DNA of 64,000 nucleotides from Streptomyces noursei ATCC 11455 (GTDB lineage: Bacteria; Actinomycetota; Actinomycetes; Streptomycetales; Streptomycetaceae), in assembly GCF_001704275.1 (NCBI RefSeq), contig NZ_CP011533.1, forward strand, positions 6,448,001-6,512,000, read 5' to 3'. A program made the position numbers and the translations under genes. Of the stretch, positions 35,113 to 43,271 are shown piece by piece; positions within the stretch are counted from its first letter, which is position 1, and every line of letters begins with the position of its first letter. The notes beneath the pieces are model-generated. The model made no database searches. It was not told the DNA's origin and worked only from the letters and a program-made list of their open reading frames with translations.

Positions 35113-36118
35113 CGCTCAGTTCCGCCAGCACCCGCAGCGTCCGCGGGTCGGGGGCGGTCACCAGCAGGTCGGTGACCGGCCCCGCGCGCCACAACTCCAG
35201 CCGTTCCGCGATCCGTTCCCGCGGGCCGACCAGCGAGATCTCGTCGGCGAAGGCGTCCGGCACGGCCAGCACCGCCTCGTCCCGGCGGCCTTCGAGGAAG
35301 AGCCGCTGGACCCGCCGGGCCTCCTCCTCGAACCCCATCCGCGCCATCAGGTCCGCGTGGAAGTTCTTGGCCGCGTGTCCCATCCCGCCGATGTAGAAGC
35401 CGAGCATCGCCTTGACCGGCAGCAGCCCCTCGGCGATGTCGTCGCAGACCATGGCGCGCGCCATGGGGGCGATCAGGAAGCCGTCCGGGGCGCCCGCCAG
35501 CGACTTCGTGTAGACCTCGGTGCGGGTGGGCGACCAGTACAGCGGCAGCCAGCCGTCCGCGATCTCGGTGGTCTGGGCGATGTTCCGCGGTCCCTCCGCG
35601 CCCAACAGGACCGGCAGGTCGGCCCGTAGGGGGTGGGTGATGGGCTTCAGCGGTTTGCCGAGGCCGGTGCCGTCCGGGCCCTGGTAGGGGTGGGGGTGGA
35701 AGGTGCCGTCCGACGCCACCGGGCCCTGCCGGCGCAGCACTTGGCGGATGACGTCCACGTATTCCCGGGTGGCGGTCAGCGGGCTCTTGGGGAACGGCCG
35801 CCCGTACCAGCCCTCGACGACCTGCGGCCCGGACAGTCCCAGCCCCAGCAGCATCCGCCCGCCGGAGAGGTGGTCGAGGGTGAGCGCGTGCATCGCGGTG
35901 GCGGTGGGGGTGCGGGCGGCCATCTGGGCGATGCCGGTGCCCAGTTTGATCCGGGAGGTGTGCGCGGCGATCCAGGTGAGGGCGGTGAACGCGTCGGAGC
36001 CCCACGCCTCCGCGGTCCACACCGAGTCGTAGCCCAGCCGCTCGGCCTCGCGGGCGAGTTCGAGGTGCCGGGGGTCGGGGCCGCGGCCCCAGTAGCCGAG
36101 TGCCAGACCGAGTCGCAT
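35108..36118 (-). CDS. LLM-class F420-dependent oxidoreductase
   Basis: The protein has 336 residues with a luciferase-like TIM barrel: MRLGLALGYWGRGPDPRHLELAREAERLGYDSVWTAEAWGSDAFTALTWIAAHTSRIKLGTGIAQ, then ATAMHALTLDHLSGGRMLLGLGLSGPQVVEGWYG and PVLLGAEGPRNIAQTTEIADGWLP. These are signatures of the F420 group. It probably uses F420 to oxidise or reduce an alcohol, carbonyl or thioester. A homologue (Rv3520c) lies in the mycobacterial cholesterol locus, but no KstR-type box is seen upstream here. ATG 36118 follows GAGAGGCGGG. The last codons lie within the right arm of the palindromic element. Confidence 0.88.
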   Translation of the reverse strand: MRLGLALGYWGRGPDPRHLELAREAERLGYDSVWTAEAWGSDAFTALTWIAAHTSRIKLGTGIAQMAARTPTATAMHALTLDHLSGGRMLLGLGLSGPQVVEGWYGRPFPKSPLTATREYVDVIRQVLRRQGPVASDGTFHPHPYQGPDGTGLGKPLKPITHPLRADLPVLLGAEGPRNIAQTTEIADGWLPLYWSPTRTEVYTKSLAGAPDGFLIAPMARAMVCDDIAEGLLPVKAMLGFYIGGMGHAAKNFHADLMARMGFEEEARRVQRLFLEGRRDEAVLAVPDAFADEISLVGPRERIAERLELWRAGPVTDLLVTAPDPRTLRVLAELSA

Positions 36119-36289
36119 GACCCGCCTCTCTCCGACGTCCGGTTGCCCGCCCGTAGGTGACGATGCGTCAGTTCGCTGGTCCGCCGCACTGTACGGCGCC
36201 GTCGCGGACATGGCAACGGCCCCCCGCCGGAGGGCGAGGGGCCGGGCCGGCCCTTAAGGCCGCGACAGGACCGCGGGGTGCCGGCTGCG

Positions 36290-37096
36290 TCAGCCGCGCT
36301 GGATGCCGGTGGTGTCCTGGAGGATGCCGCGCCGACCGTCCTGGGTCTGCGCGATCAGCGCCGCGCCGCGCTGCTCCACCGCGAGGTACCAGGTGCCGGG
36401 CGCCAGTTCGGCGATCGGCGACGGCGAGCCCTCCTCGCTGTAGAGCGGGCGGGCCACCGGCACCGCGAACCAGAACGGGGCGAAGTCCGCCGGGCCGCCG
36501 GCCGCCGGGGTGGCACCCGCCGCGCCGCCGGCCGTGGCGCCGGAGTCCCCGGCCGGGGCCTGCTGGCCGCCGTAGCTCTGGCCGGACTGCTGCTGCCCGC
36601 CGGGGTAGCCGTAGCCGCCCTGCTGCTGGGCGCCCGGGTAGCCGTAGCCCTGGGTGGCGCCGGCGTTGCCGTACGGGCCGGGGACCTGCGGGCGGGGCGC
36701 GCCGACCAGGGCGACCTTCAGCGCCGGGACGAGCGGGGTGGCCACCGCGGCGGCCGCCTGGACCAGCGCGGCGATCAGGCCGAGGATCAGGCCGGCGCCC
36801 GCGCCGTGGCTGTCGATGATCGCCCAGAACGCGGTCCAGGCGGCGAACACGGACAGCGCCACTCCGAACTGCCCGAGCTCCAGCCCGGCGACCTTCCGGG
36901 GCTGCGGCAGCGCCCGCGCCGTGACGATCAGGCCGGCGGCGATGACGCCGGCCAGGTAGACGCTCATCAGCAGGTGCAGCGATTGCCAGGCGTTCGTGTC
37001 GCCGTACGCGTAGAGACTGAGGAACGAGGCGATCAACAGCAGCACCGCTGCTCCGATCACCACGCCGTCGCCTCGACTGAGGGAGCGGATGTTCAC
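36290..37096 (-). CDS. DUF5336-like four-helix membrane protein with Gly/Gln-rich tail
   Basis: The protein has 268 residues. Four membrane helices lie in the first 130 residues (VVIGAAVLLLIASFLSLYAYG, LLMSVYLAGVIAAGLIVTA, LSVFAAWTAFWAII, AGLILGLIAALVQAAAAVAT). A low-complexity stretch of YGYPGAQQQGG-type repeats follows, and then a globular end (DFAPFWFAVPVARPLYSEEG...GTWYLAVEQRGAALIAQTQDGRRGILQD). The first part resembles DUF5336 proteins such as the mycobacterial 34-kDa antigen. The end looks like a small beta domain. GTG 37096 follows AAAGGA. The function is unknown. Confidence 0.75.
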   Translation of the reverse strand: MNIRSLSRGDGVVIGAAVLLLIASFLSLYAYGDTNAWQSLHLLMSVYLAGVIAAGLIVTARALPQPRKVAGLELGQFGVALSVFAAWTAFWAIIDSHGAGAGLILGLIAALVQAAAAVATPLVPALKVALVGAPRPQVPGPYGNAGATQGYGYPGAQQQGGYGYPGGQQQSGQSYGGQQAPAGDSGATAGGAAGATPAAGGPADFAPFWFAVPVARPLYSEEGSPSPIAELAPGTWYLAVEQRGAALIAQTQDGRRGILQDTTGIQRG

Positions 37097-37284
37097 GTAA
37101 AGGTCCTTTGTCGGTTTCGTGTTCCTGGTCGACTTCGTGAGGGCGTCGACGCTGTCGCTGGCGCGGTGCGAGGCACGGCGATGGTCCCCCATCGTAAAGG
37201 GAACCTATCGTCGAATCCTGTGGGCCGCCCCGGGTATCGGTAGGGCCCTCGGCCGGAAGTCCGTTCGGCTGGTCGGGAGTGTGT

Positions 37285-38196
37285 TCAGCGCGTCAAGAAG
37301 TCCGTAATGCCCTCCGTGATCCCCCGGGCCGCTTTCTCCCGCCACTGTGCGTCGGTCAATTGCGCGGCGTCCTTCGGATCGCGCATATTGCCGCACTCGA
37401 TGAACACCTTCGGCACCGTGGAGAGGTTGAGCCCGCCGAGATCGGAGCGGACGTCGAGCCCGGTCCCGTGGCCGACGTAATTGGAACGTGCACTTCCGGT
37501 AACCGCCGCGAACCGGTCGGCCAGCCGCTCGCCCAGCTCCCGCGACGGCCCCACGATCCGTGAGGTGTCGGCCGCGCCGGCGGTGACCCGCGCCGGGAGG
37601 ATGACGTGGAAGCCGCGGTTGCCGGCGACCGAGCCGTCGGCGTGCACGGAGACCGCGGCGTCGGCGTGCGCCGCGTTCCCCGCCGCCGCCCGCCCGTCCA
37701 CGCACGGCCCGTACGGCCGGTCGCCGTCCTGGGTGAGGACGACCCGGGCGCCCTCCGCCCGGAGCAGCGCCCGGGCCCGCCGGGCCACGTCCAGCGTGAA
37801 CTCCGCCTCGGCGTAGCCGTCGTCGGTGGCGGTGCCGGTGGTGTCGCACTCCTTGCGGTCGTTGCCGATGTCGACGGGCCGGGCGATCTCCCGGGTGTGG
37901 TCCCGGTTGCGCGGGTTGTGGCCGGGGTCCAGGAGCACGGTCCTGCCCTTGAGGCGCGGACCGCCGGCCGGGGCCGGGGTCGGGTGGTCGGCACCCGCCG
38001 TGGGGGCGTCGTCGCCGGCCCCGTCGCCGTCCGCGGACGGCGACCCGGAGGCCGCGCCGCCGGCGGGGAAGAGGCCGCCGCCCGGTGGCCGCCAGAGCAG
38101 CCAGCCGCCGACCCCGACGGCCACCACCACCGCCAACACGATCAGCAGGGGGCCGCGTGAGCGGCGGGTCGGGGGGAAAGCGCTGCCGTTCGACAC
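37285..38196 (-). CDS. N-acetylmuramoyl-L-alanine amidase (Amidase_3)
   Basis: The protein has 303 residues. One N-terminal membrane helix (PLLIVLAVVVAVGVGGWLLW) and a Pro/Ala/Asp linker place the catalytic domain outside. Amidase_3 zinc ligands are visible: His in TVLLDPGHNP, Glu in AEAEFTLDVARRA, His in AAVSVHADGS; the catalytic Glu is in VFIECGNMRDPKDA. It cleaves the amide bond between MurNAc and the stem peptide of peptidoglycan. It has no cell-wall binding repeats, so it acts near the membrane. The divergent side faces other membrane and cell-surface genes. Confidence 0.92.
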   Translation of the reverse strand: MSNGSAFPPTRRSRGPLLIVLAVVVAVGVGGWLLWRPPGGGLFPAGGAASGSPSADGDGAGDDAPTAGADHPTPAPAGGPRLKGRTVLLDPGHNPRNRDHTREIARPVDIGNDRKECDTTGTATDDGYAEAEFTLDVARRARALLRAEGARVVLTQDGDRPYGPCVDGRAAAGNAAHADAAVSVHADGSVAGNRGFHVILPARVTAGAADTSRIVGPSRELGERLADRFAAVTGSARSNYVGHGTGLDVRSDLGGLNLSTVPKVFIECGNMRDPKDAAQLTDAQWREKAARGITEGITDFLTR

Positions 38197-38215
38197 CTGC
38201 GCGATGGTAGCCGCC

Positions 38216-38875
38216 TCAGATTTTGGCCCCCGTGCGCCGCAGGACGCGCAGCGAACGGTGGACGGAAACCTCGGTGAACGCGCCGGACTCCAGGGCCCGG
38301 CGGTAGATGCGGTACGGGGCCTGGCCGCCGTCCGCCGGATCCGGGAAGACGTCGTGGATCACCAGCAGCCCGCCCTCCGCGACCCGCGGGGCCCAGCCCT
38401 CGTAGTCCGCGGTGGCGTGCTCGTCGGTGTGGCCGCCGTCGATGAAGACCAGGCCGGCCGGCGCCTGCCACAGGGCCGCGATCTGCGGCGAACGGCCCAC
38501 CAGGGCGATCACCCGGTCCTCCAGGCCCGCGGCGTGCAGGGTGCGGCGGAAGGCGGGCAGGGTGTCCATCCGGCCGACGACCGGATCGACCACCTCCGGA
38601 TCGTGGTACTCCCAGCCCGGCTGCTGCTCCTCGCTGCCCCGGTGGTGGTCCACGGTGACGGCCATCACGCCGGCGGCGCGCGCCGCCTCGGCCAGCAGCA
38701 GCGTGGAACGGCCGCAGTAGCTGCCGATCTCCACCAGCGGCAGCCCCAGCGCCGCCGCCTCGCCGGCCGCCGCGTACAGGGCGAGCCCCTCGTCCACCGG
38801 CATGAAGCCCTTCGCCGCCTCGAACGCGACGAGGATCTCCGGCCGGGGGGCGGTCGGGGCCGTGGGAGCGGTCAT
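38216..38875 (-). CDS. Class I SAM-dependent methyltransferase (Methyltransf_24-like)
   Basis: The protein has 219 residues. The SAM site is LPLVEIGSYCGRSTLLLAEAARAAG (about 48-72), with AVTVDHHRGSEEQQPG after it and LVFIDGGHTDEHATADYEGWAPRVAEGGLLVIHDVFP, the GGH/D-rich block typical of cephalosporin-hydroxylase-like and O-methyltransferase-like members. The end RIYRRALESGAFTEVSVHRSLRVLRR is a short C-terminal strand pair. ATG 38875 is used; codons before it run into repeats. The stop is 20 bases before the amidase start, but both are on the minus strand, so they may be transcribed together. Substrate unknown. Confidence 0.82.
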   Translation of the reverse strand: MTAPTAPTAPRPEILVAFEAAKGFMPVDEGLALYAAAGEAAALGLPLVEIGSYCGRSTLLLAEAARAAGVMAVTVDHHRGSEEQQPGWEYHDPEVVDPVVGRMDTLPAFRRTLHAAGLEDRVIALVGRSPQIAALWQAPAGLVFIDGGHTDEHATADYEGWAPRVAEGGLLVIHDVFPDPADGGQAPYRIYRRALESGAFTEVSVHRSLRVLRRTGAKI

Positions 38876-39000
38876 GGGCTTCCTCCTGGTGGGACGGGGT
38901 GTGTACGGGGAACGGGCCGCGCGCATCGGGCCGTGCGGATCGTGCCGTAGGGATCGTGCCGTACGGCGGGTGCGATATCGGAACGGGGGTTCGTTTTCCC

Positions 39001-39084
39001 GGTTCCCGGTTCCCGGTTCCCGGTTCCCGGTTCCCGGTTCCCGGTTCCGGGTTCCCGGTTCTGGGTTCTGGGTTCTGGGTTCTG
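39001..39084. repeat. 7-bp tandem repeat, 12 units
   Basis: Twelve head-to-tail heptamers, first mostly GGTTCCC, then four GGTTCTG with single variants. Slippage-prone; it is intergenic, so copy number could differ between isolates. Confidence 0.9.
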
Positions 39085-39270
39085 GGGTCCGGCCCGGCGG
39101 TTCCGGCTTCCGGTTTGCCGGTTCCCGGGTGCCGGTGTGTCCGGGGCGCCCGCCGGGGGCCTTCTCCTGTCCCCGCCGCTTCCGCGGTCGTCCGTTCCCA
39201 ATAGCGGACGGCGGTTCCCGGCATCCGTGAATTCCGTGCATTCCGGCGTCCGCGGAACGGAAGGAACGCA

Positions 39271-39330
39271 CACCGGAACACGCACCGGAACACGCACCGG
39301 AACGCACACCGGAACGCGCATCGGCACGGG
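39271..39330. repeat. 12-bp tandem repeat, 5 units
   Basis: Units CACCGGAACACG, CACCGGAACACG, CACCGGAACGCA, CACCGGAACGCG and a decayed CATCGGCACGGG run head to tail about 290 bases before the acyl-CoA dehydrogenase gene. Confidence 0.85.
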
Positions 39331-39594
39331 TGGCGGGACCGGATCGGGAAGGAAAGCCGGCGGCGTCCCGAAACGGTGCGGGATAAAGGCGCGCGGATAA
39401 ACCGCCGTGCGGAGCGGGCGCGGGGAATGGCGAGCGGGCCGCACGAATTCGCCGTGCGTTTCCGGTCCGTGCCGGAGGCGGTCGATTCCCGTCGGCCGTC
39501 GGGGGCGCCGCGCCGGGGCGGTGGCGCGCCTGTGCCGCGTCACGCCGCGCCGCTGCGGCCCGGCACCCACCGCTCGGCTGACCTTCCGTCAGAT

Positions 39595-39608
39595 TGAAAC
39601 GTGTTCTA
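39595..39608. promoter_or_regulatory. KstR-type operator directly before the FadE34-like gene
   Basis: TGAAACGTGTTCTA matches TNNAACNNGTTNNA fully and ends 11 bases before the ATG at 39620. Binding there would cover the transcription start, a position that implies repression. Confidence 0.78.
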
Positions 39609-39619
39609 CTCTGCCCGCC

Positions 39620-41830
39620 ATGGGGATCGGAATCACGCAGGACCATCGTGACCTCGCGGAGGCGGCGCGTGGCTGGGCCGCACGCGCCGTACCGCCCGAA
39701 GACGTGCGCAAGCTGCTCGACGCCCCGCCCGCACGGACCGGCCGCCCCGCCCACTGGGACGGGCTCGCCGCACAGGGGCTCCTCGGCCTCCACCTCCCGG
39801 AGGCCGACGGCGGGGGCGGCGGCGATCTGCTCGACCTCGCCGTCGTCCTGGAGGAGTTCGGCCGCGCCGCGCTGCCCGGCCCCTACCTGCCCACCGTTCT
39901 CGCCGCCGCACTGCTGCACCGCGGCGGCGCGCCCCGGCACCTCGTCCGGGCGCTGGCCACCGGCGAGCGGATCGCCGCCGTCGCCCTCGGCAGCGGCTCC
40001 CTCACCGCGGTCGAAGGAGCCGACGGCCACCTCCTCGACGGCACCGCGCCGCCCGTCCTGGCCGGCGGCGACGCCGACCTGATCGTGCTGGCCGCGGAGG
40101 CCGCGACCGGGACGGTGTGGCTGGCGGTGGACGCCGCCGACCTCGCCGTCCGCGTCCACGACAGCGCCGACCCGACCAGGCCGACCGCCGAGGTCCGCGC
40201 GGACGGGGCGACGGTGTCCGCCGACCGGCGGCTGACGCTCGACGGCGCGCTGGTCCGGGACCTCGCCGGGGTGCTGCTCGCCGCGGAAGGCTGCGGAACC
40301 GCCGCCTGGGCGCTGCGCACCGCCGCCGAACACGCCGCCGTCCGCGAGCAGTTCGGTCGCCCGATCGGCCAGTTCCAGGGGGTCAAGCACCTCTGCGCCG
40401 AGATGCTCGTCCGCTGCGAGCAGGCCCGTGCCCTGGTCTGGGACGCGGCCCGGGCCGACGGCGCACCGCCCGAGGTGCGCGGTCTGGTCGCCGCGCTGGC
40501 CACCGCGGCCGCCCTGGACGCCGCCGTCGGCTGCGCCAAGGACTGCATCCAGATCCTCGGCGGCATCGGCTTCACCTGGGAGCACGACGCCCATCTCCAC
40601 CTGCGCCGTGCCATCACCGCCCGCCAGCTGCTCGGCGGCGGCGACGCCCACCGGCTGCGCGCCGCCCGGTATGCCGCGGACGGCGCCCGCCGCGCACTGC
40701 GGCTGGAACTCCCCGCCGAAGCCGAGGAGTTCCGGGACCGGGCGCGCGCCGCCCTCGCCCCGGTGCGCGACCGGACGCGCCACCTCGGCGGCTCCGCCGC
40801 GGAACCCGCCGCCCGCCGCGCCCTGGCCCCCACCGGATACGCCGCACCGCATCTGCCCGCCCCGTACGGACTGGGCGCGGGCCCGGTCGAACAGCTCGCC
40901 ATCCAGCAGGAGATGGCCGCCGCCGGCGTCCGGATCGGTGAACTGGGTATCGCCACCTGGGTGGTGCCCGCGCTCCTCGCGCACGGCACGGCCGCCCAAC
41001 AGGAGCGGTACCTGCCGCCGACGCTCCGCGGCGACCTGCTGTGGTGCCAGCTCTTCTCCGAGCCGGAGGCCGGTTCGGACCTGGCGTCGCTGCGCACCCG
41101 CGCGGAGCGGACCGCGGACGGCGGCTGGCGGATCAACGGCCAGAAGGTGTGGACCTCGGCGGCGCGGACCGCCGACCACGGCATCCTGCTCGCCCGCACC
41201 GACCCGGACGCGCCCAAGCACCGCGGCCTGACCTTCTTCGTCATCGACATGTCGACACCCGGCATCGACGTCCGGCCTCTGAGGGAGATCACCGGCGACG
41301 CCCTCTTCAACGAGGTCTACTTCGACGACGTGCTGCTGCCGGCGGACGCGGTGGTCGGCGCGGTCGACGACGGCTGGCGGGTCGCCCGCACCACCCTCGG
41401 CAACGAACGCGTCCACATGGCCGACCAGATGGCCTTCGACACCGGCCTGGAGGCGCTCGTCGCCCGCACCGCCGAACTGGACGGCGCGGTCCGCGCCCGG
41501 GTCGGGGCGCTGGTCGCCGAGGCGCACGCGCTCGGCTGCATCGGACTGCGCACCACGCTCCAGCGGGTGTCGGGCCTGGAGCCGGGCGCCGGCGCCAGCA
41601 TCCGCAAGCTGGTGCAGACCGCCCACCAGCAGAAGGTCGCAGAGCTGGCCCTGGAAGTCCTCGGCCCGGCCGGCGCGGTCCGCGAGGGCCCCGGCGCCCC
41701 CGCGCTGCACGGCTTCCTCATGTCGCGCTGCCTGACCATCGCCGGCGGCACGACCCAGGTGCAGCTCAACGTCGTCGCGGAACGCCTCCTCGGCCTGCCC
41801 CGCGACCCCGAACCCCGCCCCCTCATCTGA
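39620..41830 (+). CDS. fadE34: Two-domain acyl-CoA dehydrogenase, FadE34-like
   Basis: The protein has 736 residues, about twice the usual ACAD length, and two ACAD units in one chain. The first has GLHLPEADGGGGGDLLDLAVVLEEFGRAALPGPYLPTVLAA, REQFGRPIGQFQGVKHLCAEML and IQILGGIGFTWEHDAHLHLRRA. The second has WCQLFSEPEAGSDLASLRTRAE, INGQKVWTSAARTADHGILLART and GGTTQVQLNVVAERLLGLPR. FadE34 (Rv3573c) has the same fusion and oxidises the five-carbon steroid side-chain acyl-CoA. The ATG at 39620 has no clear ribosome site and lies 11 bases after the KstR-type box, so a leaderless or nearly leaderless mRNA is likely. A thiolase gene follows. Confidence 0.92.
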   Translation: MGIGITQDHRDLAEAARGWAARAVPPEDVRKLLDAPPARTGRPAHWDGLAAQGLLGLHLPEADGGGGGDLLDLAVVLEEFGRAALPGPYLPTVLAAALLHRGGAPRHLVRALATGERIAAVALGSGSLTAVEGADGHLLDGTAPPVLAGGDADLIVLAAEAATGTVWLAVDAADLAVRVHDSADPTRPTAEVRADGATVSADRRLTLDGALVRDLAGVLLAAEGCGTAAWALRTAAEHAAVREQFGRPIGQFQGVKHLCAEMLVRCEQARALVWDAARADGAPPEVRGLVAALATAAALDAAVGCAKDCIQILGGIGFTWEHDAHLHLRRAITARQLLGGGDAHRLRAARYAADGARRALRLELPAEAEEFRDRARAALAPVRDRTRHLGGSAAEPAARRALAPTGYAAPHLPAPYGLGAGPVEQLAIQQEMAAAGVRIGELGIATWVVPALLAHGTAAQQERYLPPTLRGDLLWCQLFSEPEAGSDLASLRTRAERTADGGWRINGQKVWTSAARTADHGILLARTDPDAPKHRGLTFFVIDMSTPGIDVRPLREITGDALFNEVYFDDVLLPADAVVGAVDDGWRVARTTLGNERVHMADQMAFDTGLEALVARTAELDGAVRARVGALVAEAHALGCIGLRTTLQRVSGLEPGAGASIRKLVQTAHQQKVAELALEVLGPAGAVREGPGAPALHGFLMSRCLTIAGGTTQVQLNVVAERLLGLPRDPEPRPLI

Positions 41831-41869
41831 CCTGCATCCGTATCCGTCATCTGGCCCAGGAGGATCCGC

Positions 41870-43060
41870 ATGGCCGGCACGGCGTACATCATCGGCGTCG
41901 GGATGACCCGGTTCGAGAAACCGGAGACCCGCGACTGGCAGTACTGGGACATGGCGAAGGAGGCGGGCGGCGCGGCGCTCGCCGACGCCGGCATCGGCTA
42001 CGACGTGGTCGAGCAGGTGCCGGTCGGCTACTGCTACCAGGCGTCCACGGCCGGCCAGCGCGCCGTCTACGAACTGGGACTCACCGGCGTCCCCGTCTAC
42101 AACGTCAACAACAACTGCGCCACCGGGTCCACCGCGCTGATGATGGCCCGTCAGTTCGTCGCTTCGGGCCTCAACGACTGCGTCCTGGCGCTGGGCTTCG
42201 AGAAGATGAAGCGCGGCGCGCTGGGCGCCGGCGCGGAGGGTGACTTCTCGTCCTCGCCGGTCGCCCGGCACTACGGGGTGATGGCCGCGGCCCACGGCTT
42301 CGAGATGACCCCGCCCACCGCACAGATCTTCGGCAACGCGGCCCGCGAACACATGGCGCGCCACGGGACGACCGCCGAGCAGCTGGCCATGGTCGGCGCC
42401 AAGAATCACCGGCACTCCGCGCACAACCCGTACGCCCAGTTCCGGGACGTGTACACCGTCGAGGAGATCCTCGCCGCCCGCACCGTGCACCGCCCGCTCA
42501 CCAAGCTCCAGTGCTCGCCGACCTCCGACGGCGCCGCGGCGGCGGTGGTCGTCTCGGAGCGCTTCGTCCGCGCGCACGGGCTGGCGGAGCGCGCGGTGGA
42601 GATCGCCGGGCAGGCCATGACCACGGACACCGAGGAGAGCTTCGCCGCCGGCTCCTGCATCGACGTGGTGGGCGCGCCGATGAGCCGGGCCGCGGCCCGC
42701 CGCGCCTACGAGGCCAGCGGTCTGGGCATCGAGGACGTCGACGTGATCGAGCTGCACGACTGCTTCTCGATCAACGAGCTGCTGACCTACGAGGCGCTGG
42801 GTATGTGCGCGGAGGGCGAGTCGGGGAAGCTGGTCGCCGACGGTGCCACGACCTACGGCGGGCGCTGGGTGGTCAACCCGTCCGGCGGGCTGATCTCCAA
42901 GGGGCATCCGCTGGGCGCGACCGGGCTGGCCCAGGCGGCCGAGCTGGTCTGGCAGCTGCGTGGCACGGCCGGCGAGCGCCAGGTCCCCGGCGCCCGCGTC
43001 GGCCTCGCCCACAACATCGGCCTGGGCGGCGCGGCGGTGGTGACCCTGCTGCGCACGTGA
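41870..43060 (+). CDS. ltp1: SCP-x type thiolase / lipid-transfer protein, Ltp1-like
   Basis: The protein has 396 residues. The SCP-x thiolase motifs are complete: nucleophile [16 protein letters not shown] (Cys near 83), [37 protein letters not shown] and [20 protein letters not shown] with the active His. The match to mycobacterial Ltp1 (Rv2790c) is close across its length. These enzymes cleave 3-ketoacyl-CoA of branched or steroid side chains. There is no DUF35 partner gene nearby, which argues for thiolase rather than Ltp2-type retro-aldolase. AGGAG stands 7 bases before the ATG, and it is cotranscribed with the FadE34-like gene 39 bases upstream. Confidence 0.9.
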   Translation: MAGTAYIIGVGMTRFEKPETRDWQYWDMAKEAGGAALADAGIGYDVVEQVPVGYCYQASTAGQRAVYELGLTGVPVYNVNNNCATGSTALMMARQFVASGLNDCVLALGFEKMKRGALGAGAEGDFSSSPVARHYGVMAAAHGFEMTPPTAQIFGNAAREHMARHGTTAEQLAMVGAKNHRHSAHNPYAQFRDVYTVEEILAARTVHRPLTKLQCSPTSDGAAAAVVVSERFVRAHGLAERAVEIAGQAMTTDTEESFAAGSCIDVVGAPMSRAAARRAYEASGLGIEDVDVIELHDCFSINELLTYEALGMCAEGESGKLVADGATTYGGRWVVNPSGGLISKGHPLGATGLAQAAELVWQLRGTAGERQVPGARVGLAHNIGLGGAAVVTLLRT

Positions 43061-43271
43061 CGACGGTGAGGGGCGGCATCGCGCGTTAACCACCGCCCGT
43101 AGGCGGGTAGTTGGTTCCCCGGGGGCCCACCCGACCCCTAGGGGACCCCCGCCCCCGCCCCCTAAGGCCCGCCCGCCCCGCCCGCCCCGGCCCTACGCCT
43201 CCGGCCCTAGGCCCGAGCGGCCGGCGAATGCACCGATATCCCGATGCGGGAGGCGAGCGTCGGGTGCGAGC

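Larger units (their letters stand above)
38876..39594. other. Long non-coding spacer rich in tandem repeats
   Basis: No frame in this 720-base stretch shows codon bias of a real gene. It holds two tandem repeats (listed separately) and several CCG-rich blocks. The methyltransferase promoter should lie in its left part, and the acyl-CoA dehydrogenase promoter and KstR-type box at its right edge. Confidence 0.6.

Noticed and set aside
35108..36211. F420-type oxidoreductase as a KstR-regulated gene
   Set aside because: A homologue is in the mycobacterial regulon, but no TNNAACNNGTTNNA site is found between 36119 and 36289, so it is not counted.
39001..39330. Possible CRISPR array
   Set aside because: Units are 7 and 12 bases without unique spacers, and there are no cas genes.
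41870..43060. Ltp2-type retro-aldolase
   Set aside because: The closest resemblance is to Ltp1-type SCP-x thiolase and no DUF35 partner gene is near.
38216..43093. A 1625-codon open frame on the minus strand
   Set aside because: Only its last 220 codons (from 38875) are the real methyltransferase; the rest is antisense to the acyl-CoA dehydrogenase and thiolase and Gly/Arg/Ala-rich, a GC-bias artefact.
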